Shown: positions 15,975 through 21,393 of the stretch, piece after piece
Position numbering within the stretch: position 1 is the stretch's first letter
Layout of the letters: every line of letters begins with the position of its first letter
NCBI GenBank assembly: GCA_036396755.1
Contig: DASWKG010000172.1
Location: forward strand, 1 to 23,953
Origin: DASWKG01 sp036396755
GTDB lineage: Bacteria; Actinomycetota; UBA4738; CALAEC01
Direction: 5' to 3'
Length of the DNA stretch: 23,953 nucleotides
Notes under the pieces: generated by a model
The model's database searches: none
Seen by the model: the letters and a program-made list of their open reading frames with translations, nothing else
Told to the model about the DNA's origin: nothing
Program-made: the position numbers and the translations under genes

Positions 15975-16864
15975 GACTCGGTGAGGAGCGTTCCACCGAA
16001 CCGGGCCCCGATCTCCGGCGCGAACTGCTCGGCGGCTCCGCTGACGCAGAGGATCGCCGCGTGCAGCTCGTTCGGGTTCAGGTACTCGCCCAGGAGCGAG
16101 TGCACGATGATGGTCGCCGAGCGGCGCTCGTCGAGCTGGAACCCGCCGAACGGGAGCCGCGCGTTCGTCTCGAGCAGGAACCGGGTGAGCTCGCCGTCGA
16201 CGCGCACGCCGACGTTCGTGACGGAGAACACCCGGGCCAGGCTCCGGTGGCCCTCCCACGGGTCGGGCCGCACCCAGGTGACCGAGGACCCCGATCGGAG
16301 CGCGAAGTCGCCCTGGTCGTCGACCGAGACACCCGGGTGCGACTCCTTCAGGTACGCCTCCACCCTGGCCCGGAGCAGCTCGATCCCCTCGGCCTTCCCG
16401 GCCGGCGGCGGGGGGCGCTCCGGGCCCGCGGAGCGTGCCGGCCGCGCCTCGGGCCGCCGCCCCCCGAACCGGTCCTCGATGATCCGCCCGTAGCGCACGG
16501 TCGACAGGAGCACCTCGTCGACCGCCAGCTCGAGCTCCTCCCGGCTCAGGTGCTCGCCCATCAGCGTGTGGGAGAGGTGCACGCGGTCGGGCGAGGCGTA
16601 CAGCTCGAAGTGGCCGAAGGTGAGGTTGGCGCCCTCCGTGGCGAGGTACCGGGTGAGCTCGTCGTCGACCCCGGGCTCCTCGACGGGGACCGACCAGATG
16701 AACACCGCCGTCTGACCCTCCACCATCTCCGTCGCCCGGATCCACGCGGCCACCCCGTCGCGGCGGACGACGAGGTCGCCCTCGGCGTCGGCGGACACGT
16801 CGTCGTGGGAGGCGCGGAGGAACCGTTCGACGGAGTCCCGGACGAAGGCCAGGGACGTCGTCAC
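15971..16864 (-). CDS. duplicated YbjN/T3SS-chaperone-like protein
   Basis: A 297-aa protein made of two copies of one domain (about 1-140 and 165-295) joined by a Pro/Arg linker. Each copy runs: V/L-x2-R-V-E-R/A-F/Y-L, then D-x-x-GD-hhhR, a V-x-V-D-x-ELTRFL/YL segment, F-G-x-F-x-L, and a final HSLLGEYLNP or HTLMGEHLSR leading into a helix. This alternation of helix, strands and helix is what YbjN and type III secretion chaperone-like (TY-Chap) domains show; those bind peptides or partner proteins. The GTG at 16864 overlaps the upstream TGA (GTGA). It also resembles the C-terminal end of the CHAT protein in the same operon, so it may scaffold or present peptides to that peptidase. The family call is from fold-level pattern only. 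Confidence 0.72.
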   Translation of the reverse strand: MTTSLAFVRDSVERFLRASHDDVSADAEGDLVVRRDGVAAWIRATEMVEGQTAVFIWSVPVEEPGVDDELTRYLATEGANLTFGHFELYASPDRVHLSHTLMGEHLSREELELAVDEVLLSTVRYGRIIEDRFGGRRPEARPARSAGPERPPPPAGKAEGIELLRARVEAYLKESHPGVSVDDQGDFALRSGSSVTWVRPDPWEGHRSLARVFSVTNVGVRVDGELTRFLLETNARLPFGGFQLDERRSATIIVHSLLGEYLNPNELHAAILCVSGAAEQFAPEIGARFGGTLLTES

Positions 16865-17280
16865 CACGACCCCACCAGCCCCAGGCCCCGCTCGGCGCAC
16901 ACCCCGAAGAACCGGCGGAGCTGACGAACGACCTCCGGCCCCCAGCCGTCGTAGGCGGGCGCGGTCTCGAGGTAGCTCCGGATCGCCGCCTCCGGGTCGC
17001 AGCGGTCAAGCGCGTCAGCCATCGCCCGCACCATCTCGGGTGGGATCCAGGGGGCGTGCAGCGACTGGCCCGTCAGGTGCTGGAGCAGCGAGCTGTACAG
17101 CTTTCCCCGGAAGTAGTTCCCGCCGAACAGGCATCCTCCGTCCTCTCGCTCGCACTCCTCCTCGGCGCGGCGGAACGCCTCCAGGTCCTCCGCCGTGCAG
17201 CCGAAGTCGTCGTCCTCGATCCGGGGGCCGGGGCCGAAGACGTCGACCGGCGTCCGGGCGGCAAAGGTGTCCAGCCCCAT
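16861..17280 (-). CDS. small conserved hypothetical protein
   Basis: A 139-aa soluble, acidic protein starting at ATG 17280 behind GAGGAGG. It opens MGLDTFAAR, has a Cys- and Glu-rich middle (AEEECEREDGGCLFGGNYFRGKLYSSLL), then LTGQSLHAPWIPPEMVRAM, and ends in an Arg-rich helix. The FGGN-FRGK-Y and W-IPPE-V segments look like conserved family positions, but I cannot name a characterised family. It is first in the seven-gene Clp/CHAT/sigma unit, with a TTGACT-type promoter candidate just upstream, and overlaps the next gene by 4 bases. Confidence 0.75.
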   Translation of the reverse strand: MGLDTFAARTPVDVFGPGPRIEDDDFGCTAEDLEAFRRAEEECEREDGGCLFGGNYFRGKLYSSLLQHLTGQSLHAPWIPPEMVRAMADALDRCDPEAAIRSYLETAPAYDGWGPEVVRQLRRFFGVCAERGLGLVGSW

Positions 17281-17297
17281 GGCGCGCCTCCTCGGTT

Positions 17298-17326
17298 GGC
17301 TTACTTCACGAGCGGAGGGAAGTCAA
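17298..17326 (-). promoter_or_regulatory. candidate housekeeping-type promoter of the Clp/CHAT/sigma unit
   Basis: On the minus strand TTGACT (17326-17321) and TAAGCC (17303-17298) are 17 bp apart, 18 bases before the ATG at 17280. The -35 is good and the -10 weak. It differs from the recurrent TTTGAT/CGTG elements, as expected if the sigma gene is made by the vegetative polymerase. Confidence 0.45.
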
Positions 17327-18094
17327 TCAGTCGATGAAAGCGAGACTCCCCGCGGCGCGCGCCTCCTGCTCGGTGTTGGGAAGGACCAGGTGCCAGCCGC
17401 GCAGCACCACGGTGCGGTGGTCGGGATGGGTGACCCGCCCGCGGACGTGGACCTCGGGGTCGCGCCGGGCCACCTCCCAGCTCCAGCGGCGGGCCTCGGG
17501 GTGCCGGCGGAGGAAGGCGTCGTACTCGGTGGGGCCCAGAGGGCGGGGATGGCGGAAGCTGGTGTAGACGGTCTCCCCGCCGGAGCGGACGGCCTCCTCC
17601 GCGACGTGGGGGGTCCCGCGCCCTCGGGACAGCGGCTCACGCCGCAGGATCACCCAGTCCCGGGGCGCGAAGCCGGGGGCCGGAAGGAAGAACCACTCCC
17701 CCTGGCGAACGAACACGGGGTTCCGGCGGCGGTCGCGAAGCCGGGGAGCCAGGCGGCCCTGGCGGGCGCGGACCAGCGCGGGCTTGAGGGCGTCCCTGGC
17801 CTGGGCCACGGTGGTCACCGGGATGCGCTCGGGGACGGCGGCGGCGAACCAATGTCGCTCGTCGTGCCCGCAGAGGAAGCGGGACTTCTCCTCACCGCGG
17901 GCCATGAGCAGGAGGTGACGATCGCGTGGCTGCAGGTCCAGCACGTCGAGCCGAACGTCGTCGGGCACCCAGAGATCGAAGAGCTCCCCACGCCGGTCGG
18001 TGCGAACGTCGACCCGGAGGCCGGTCAGGCGCCGGGCCTCGAGGACCCTGGCCCGGGCCCCGATCTTCGTGAATCGCTCCTCGACGGATGTCAT
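17327..18094 (-). CDS. conserved protein of unknown function
   Basis: A 255-aa, Arg-rich soluble protein with no signal peptide or membrane helix. Visible landmarks are LFDLWVPDDV (about 37-47), SRFLCGHDERHWFAAAVPE (about 71-89) and a C-terminal half with repeated Trp/Arg segments (GEWFFLPAPGF; WSWEVARRDPEVHVRGRV; VVLRGWHLVLPN). The CGHDERHWF segment looks like a conserved core, possibly a metal site with its Cys and His residues, but I cannot assign a family. The start is ATG 18094 with GGGCGAG nearby. It has its own recurrent promoter-like element (copy C) only 9 bases before the start, and its coding end abuts the TTGACT promoter of the next unit. It is predicted to belong to the sigma-controlled set. 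Confidence 0.75.
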   Translation of the reverse strand: MTSVEERFTKIGARARVLEARRLTGLRVDVRTDRRGELFDLWVPDDVRLDVLDLQPRDRHLLLMARGEEKSRFLCGHDERHWFAAAVPERIPVTTVAQARDALKPALVRARQGRLAPRLRDRRRNPVFVRQGEWFFLPAPGFAPRDWVILRREPLSRGRGTPHVAEEAVRSGGETVYTSFRHPRPLGPTEYDAFLRRHPEARRWSWEVARRDPEVHVRGRVTHPDHRTVVLRGWHLVLPNTEQEARAAGSLAFID

Positions 18095-18103
18095 CTCGCC
18101 CGC

Positions 18104-18132
18104 TCCACGCCGAGGGGGCGCCGGATATCAAA
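18104..18132 (-). promoter_or_regulatory. recurrent promoter-like element, copy C (TTTGAT-17-CGTGGA)
   Basis: TTTGAT (18132-18127) and CGTGGA (18109-18104) on the minus strand are 17 bp apart. The stop of the phosphatase-like gene lies inside TTTGAT. The next start codon (18094) is 9 bases beyond, implying a nearly leaderless mRNA if this is a promoter. Confidence 0.5.
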
Positions 18133-18466
18133 CGGGGTCGGCGGCGCCGGGCAGGTGCGGCGCCACCCGCTCGGTCAGGAGCCGCACGAGCACCGGGTCC
18201 ATGAAGTCGTACTCGTCGGGGATGTAGAGGCACACGATCCGCTTCGTGCGGTACAGGTCCTCGAACCGCTCGCGGATCACGTTCCGATGCCGCTTCTCCA
18301 TCACGAAGACGAGGTCCGCCCACTCGAGGAGCTCCCGGGTCACCGGCACGACGGCATCCTTCCCGATGCCGGCCGACCCGACCTCCAGCCGCGGGTCGTC
18401 CCGGTACACCGACTGGGCCGTCGGGCTCCGCAACCGGTTCTGGTCGCAGACGAAGAGGACCCTCAC
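18128..18466 (-). CDS. low-molecular-weight protein tyrosine phosphatase-like protein
   Basis: A 112-aa protein beginning MRVLFVCDQNRLRSP. Cys7-x5-Arg13-Ser14 is the phosphate-binding loop of low-molecular-weight phosphatases and of related arsenate reductases. A later DEYDFMDP segment (about 84-91) contains an Asp-Pro pair like the general acid of this family. At 112 aa it is shorter than the usual 140-160 aa. The GTG at 18466 overlaps the preceding gene's TGA (GTGA). It is third in the caspase unit. It may dephosphorylate a local protein or nucleotide-linked substrate, or act only as a binding module; activity cannot be judged here. Confidence 0.8.
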   Translation of the reverse strand: MRVLFVCDQNRLRSPTAQSVYRDDPRLEVGSAGIGKDAVVPVTRELLEWADLVFVMEKRHRNVIRERFEDLYRTKRIVCLYIPDEYDFMDPVLVRLLTERVAPHLPGAADPV

Positions 18467-18804
18467 GCCACCGCCCAGTCCGGAACGCCCTCGGCTCGGT
18501 AGATCACCCGGAGCGTCGCGGGGACGCCTCGAAGGAACGGCGGCATCTGCGCCGGGATCGAGCGAGCCTCGCCGCGCTCGGTGTCAACGATCACGTACCG
18601 GGACGCGTGTCCCCAGTTCGCGCCCGGGTCCTGGTCGACGAAGGCGACGATCGACGGCGAGGACACCTCGATCTCCTCGCCGTCGATCGTCACGACCTCG
18701 GGGGGCTCGATGACCCGGTCGTCCAGGTACACGACCGCGCCGCGTCGCTCCTCGTCGGTCAGGCCGCGAAGGACGACCGCCTCGACGTCGGGAAGCTCCC
18801 CCAA
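18463..18804 (-). CDS. 113-aa protein resembling the N-terminal region of the adjacent caspase-like peptidase
   Basis: It contains ANWGHASRYVIVDTERGEARSIPAQMPPFLR (positions about 63-93, given here only as landmarks NWGH-x2-RY and AQMPPFL). The upstream caspase-like protein has NWGHPCRY and AQFPPYL at equivalent spacing (about residues 73-105), so both carry the same small domain. The only available start is TTG at 18804, one base after the caspase gene's TAG, with TGAGG as ribosome binding site; re-initiation is likely. The shared domain could let the small protein inhibit, mimic or compete with the peptidase's own regulatory region. The domain family itself is unknown to me. Confidence 0.75.
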   Translation of the reverse strand: MGELPDVEAVVLRGLTDEERRGAVVYLDDRVIEPPEVVTIDGEEIEVSSPSIVAFVDQDPGANWGHASRYVIVDTERGEARSIPAQMPPFLRGVPATLRVIYRAEGVPDWAVA

Positions 18805-18805
18805 G

Positions 18806-20143
18806 CTACCTCAGCAGCTCCGCGATCCGCTCCTCGACGGTGTGGCGGATGTCCTGGAACCGTTCCGCCGCATCCAGCGTGATCTTCTCGAGCTCGGGCA
18901 GCGCCTTCTGGATCCGGGCGAGTCCCTCGGGGATCGGCCCCTCCCAGTACCGCTCCAGCACGAGGTAGATGTCGGGGATGATCCACGGGAACTTGTAGCC
19001 GCCCAGGTTGCAGCTCCCGGCCTCCACCGACGACTCGGAGTAGTTCGGCGTGTCGTGCGGGTGGTGCACCGAGTCCGCGTAGGTGAAGGCCTCCAGGGCA
19101 GAGACGTGGCCGTCGTGATCGGTGTCGGCCGAGAACGGGCTGCCGTCGGGGTCGGCCCAGTGCATCGCCGCGATCCAGTCCCGGGCGAAGGGGTCGAACT
19201 CGGGGCCGCCGATCGAGGTGTTGGCCTCGATCGCCGCCGAGGCCACGTTCGTCTTGTGCGCCGGGCTGCCGGCGATGATCGGCGCGTTGAACCCGCCGGC
19301 GAAGCACTGCTCCATCATCACCATCAGACAGTCGAATGACGGCAGCTCCGCGATCTTGTCGGCGAAGTCCGAGACCCCGTAGTCCGGTCCGGATTCCGTC
19401 ACGAGGAACGACTCGCCGTTGTGACCGCCGTGGTTGTTCGTGTGGATCAGCAGGCAGTCGCTCTCGGTCAGCCGCCCCTTCAGCTCGTCGATGACGTTCT
19501 CCAGCTCGGCCTTGGTCCCCGCGGCGTTGACGGTCATCTCGTACGGGGTGTCGTCTCCGGGCCACGTCGTGACCGGATGCGGGCCGCCCGAGTAGTCGAT
19601 CGTACCGTCGTAGTTGAGGACGTAGATGCGATCGGCCGCCACGCCGTGGACGTGGCGAAGCGTCCGGTAGAGGAACTCCAGGTCGTTCGTGTGCCGGTTG
19701 TTCGAGGCGCCCGAGTAGAGCACGGCGAACCAGTTCGATGGGCGCGGCCTGATCAGCTCGGGGAGGTCGCGGATCGACCACTTGAGCTCGGGGCGCGCGA
19801 AGACCACCGGCTGGTGGAACGGCTGGAAGGTCTCGGGCTCCCTGACCAGGTAGGGCGGGAACTGCGCCTCGACCGTCCGGTAGAGCTGGCCTTCCTCGGC
19901 CCCGTACAGCAGGTACCGGCACGGGTGTCCCCAGTTGAGCTGGGGCGCGTCGTCGGAGAAGACCATGATGGTGTCCCGGTCGACCTCGATCGGTTGGAGC
20001 TTCACGTCGAGCCGCGTCCCCGGACTCAGGACCTCGCGCTGCACGTACAGGTTCGACGTCTGCTCGGGCTCGAGCAGCAGTCGCACACGAGCGTCCGTCT
20101 GCACCTGCTCGAAGACGTCGCGGCCACGTTCCCGGTCGCCCAT
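18806..20143 (-). CDS. caspase-like (C13/C14-type) cysteine peptidase with EF-hand loop
   Basis: A 445-aa protein. Residues about 1-115 form an N-terminal domain with NWGH-x2-RY, also seen in the next gene. The peptidase domain has the catalytic dyad in standard context: His238 in NNHGGHNG after a hydrophobic strand (SDCLLIHT), and Cys280 in MMEQCFAGGF. Around 339-350 is a complete 12-residue calcium loop (D-x-D-x-D-G, with Glu at position 12), suggesting calcium control as in some metacaspases. The C-terminal about 70 residues are amphipathic helices. The ATG at 20143 was chosen because earlier in-frame sequence overlaps the promoter region. It heads a three-gene unit. Such enzymes cleave after Arg/Lys or Asn/Asp; specificity is not readable. 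No signal peptide, so cytoplasmic. Confidence 0.87.
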   Translation of the reverse strand: MGDRERGRDVFEQVQTDARVRLLLEPEQTSNLYVQREVLSPGTRLDVKLQPIEVDRDTIMVFSDDAPQLNWGHPCRYLLYGAEEGQLYRTVEAQFPPYLVREPETFQPFHQPVVFARPELKWSIRDLPELIRPRPSNWFAVLYSGASNNRHTNDLEFLYRTLRHVHGVAADRIYVLNYDGTIDYSGGPHPVTTWPGDDTPYEMTVNAAGTKAELENVIDELKGRLTESDCLLIHTNNHGGHNGESFLVTESGPDYGVSDFADKIAELPSFDCLMVMMEQCFAGGFNAPIIAGSPAHKTNVASAAIEANTSIGGPEFDPFARDWIAAMHWADPDGSPFSADTDHDGHVSALEAFTYADSVHHPHDTPNYSESSVEAGSCNLGGYKFPWIIPDIYLVLERYWEGPIPEGLARIQKALPELEKITLDAAERFQDIRHTVEERIAELLR

Positions 20144-20218
20144 CTCCCTCGCCCCCTTCCGCTCGTCGGGCTCCCGAGCGGGACGCCAAGGATGCCCGGT
20201 TTGCTCTCGTTCGCCCGG

Positions 20219-20248
20219 ATTCTGTTCTCCGTCACGACCGAGCGTCAA
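20219..20248 (-). promoter_or_regulatory. candidate housekeeping-type promoter of the caspase unit
   Basis: On the minus strand TTGACG (20248-20243) and CAGAAT (20224-20219) are 18 bp apart, in the 121-bp gap between the papain-like gene and the caspase gene; the start codon is about 75 bases downstream. This is the longest intergenic gap among the minus-strand peptidase genes. Confidence 0.5.
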
Positions 20249-20264
20249 TCGGTCATTCGTCCTG

Positions 20265-20960
20265 CTACGCGGGTGGCTCCGCCGCGGAGAACGCGACGAG
20301 GAAGAACGCGAGGACGGGCGGTCCCTGGGGGTCCGAGGACACGCGCATGGGCCGACTCGGGTCGCCGACGTCGAGGCTCAGCGAGACGCCGTCGTCGCCC
20401 GGATGGTTCGGATCGTAGATGCGGATCAGGAGCCGGTCGCCGTCGAGCCGGTAGCCGTAGGCCAGCACCTGATGGTTCTGCTTGAGGTCGACGGGGCTCC
20501 AGGACTTGACGCGGACCAGGCCGAGCGGCGCCGGACGGCCCCGATCGATCTCCGCGCGCACCCGTGGCCACTCCTCTCGGATCGTGCGCCACGCGCGCCC
20601 GTGCGGAGCCAGCCCCAGCCGCGCGAGGAACGGGTCGCCGTCCGGAAGGGCCGGGCTCATGAGCCCGAGGTACCGGCCGGGGCCGAGCGGAAGACCGAAG
20701 CTGTCGAAGAGGCGCTCCACGAGGTAATCGAAGAGCGGGGTTCCCTCCGCGGGAGGGTCGGGGTCGGCGGGTGGCGGGCGTCCGGCCTCGAAGTAATCGC
20801 GGGCCGCGAACGCCATCCCCCCGCACAGCCCATCGGAGGCATCGCCGATCGGGATGTCGAGCACCCCCGGGACCCCGATCCTTCGCACCGGGACGTGGGG
20901 GAAGCGGTTCGCGAAGCGGAACCCCGACGTGCTCGGCAGGAAGCCGGGGACGCTCGCCAT
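20265..20960 (-). CDS. papain-like cysteine peptidase homolog
   Basis: A 231-aa protein with the order expected of a papain-fold enzyme: Cys46 in SDGLCGGMAFAARDYF at the start of a helix, His163 in NHQVLAYGY on a strand, and an Asp/Asn in YDPNHPG (about 181-187). GLCGGMAF plus HQVLAYGY is a recurring pattern in uncharacterised bacterial proteins predicted to be peptidases or amidases. No signal peptide is visible. The ATG at 20960 lies 6 bases after the upstream stop, with a poor ribosome binding site, so translation is probably coupled. It is third in the unit with the STAND NTPase and may be its effector. I am confident of the fold, less of activity. Confidence 0.75.
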   Translation of the reverse strand: MASVPGFLPSTSGFRFANRFPHVPVRRIGVPGVLDIPIGDASDGLCGGMAFAARDYFEAGRPPPADPDPPAEGTPLFDYLVERLFDSFGLPLGPGRYLGLMSPALPDGDPFLARLGLAPHGRAWRTIREEWPRVRAEIDRGRPAPLGLVRVKSWSPVDLKQNHQVLAYGYRLDGDRLLIRIYDPNHPGDDGVSLSLDVGDPSRPMRVSSDPQGPPVLAFFLVAFSAAEPPA

Positions 20961-20966
20961 GCCGGG

Positions 20967-21383
20967 TCAGGCGATGCCGAAGCGGCGACGGAACTCCGCG
21001 GCGAGCGCGTCGCCGGCGGCGCCCATGAGCTTCGCGACCACGGGATGCTCGATGATGCCGGAGACCGCCTTCCCGACCTTCGGCAGCGTGTCGGCGAACC
21101 ACCCTTTCACCCGGTCCATCACCGAGAGGTCGGGCTGCTCGGCGGTCACGGCGCCCTCGAGCTCGGCGACCTGCTGGAGGGCCTCCTCCTTCGCCTCCGG
21201 CGGGGCCTCGGCCGCGACCTGCTCCCGGAGCGCGGCGAACAGCCCCGCGAGCTCCTCCACCTCCTCCTTCGACAGGCGCGCCTCGACGATCGTCTGGCTC
21301 TGCACGTTCTGGTCCCCGATCGCCACCTGCCCGGAGACGTTCCCCGTGATGGTGGCCTCGATGCGCTTGCCTTCCTCGCCCAT
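20967..21383 (-). CDS. 138-aa protein with a GQVA-GD-NVQ N-terminal motif shared with the STAND NTPase
   Basis: The ATG at 21383 follows AAGGAGGAG. Residues about 9-29 (ATITGNVSGQVAIGDQNVQ) nearly match residues about 11-29 of the upstream NTPase (HIAGSVTGQVAVGDNNVQ). This short beta motif heads many bacterial signalling and conflict proteins and is a likely homotypic or adaptor contact. Residues about 36-75 are a charged helix (LSKEEVEELAGLFAALREQV), and 85-138 form further amphipathic helices (WFADTLPKVGKAVSGIIEHP), which could contact membranes. It lies 10 bp after the NTPase gene and 6 bp before the peptidase gene. I infer an adaptor or pore-type effector recruited by the NTPase. Confidence 0.75.
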   Translation of the reverse strand: MGEEGKRIEATITGNVSGQVAIGDQNVQSQTIVEARLSKEEVEELAGLFAALREQVAAEAPPEAKEEALQQVAELEGAVTAEQPDLSVMDRVKGWFADTLPKVGKAVSGIIEHPVVAKLMGAAGDALAAEFRRRFGIA

Positions 21384-21393
21384 GTCTCCTCCT

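Noticed and set aside
13788..16493. Plus-strand open frame of 901 codons opposite the Clp-like gene
   Set aside because: Shadow frame; the minus strand has both Walker motifs and a full Clp layout.
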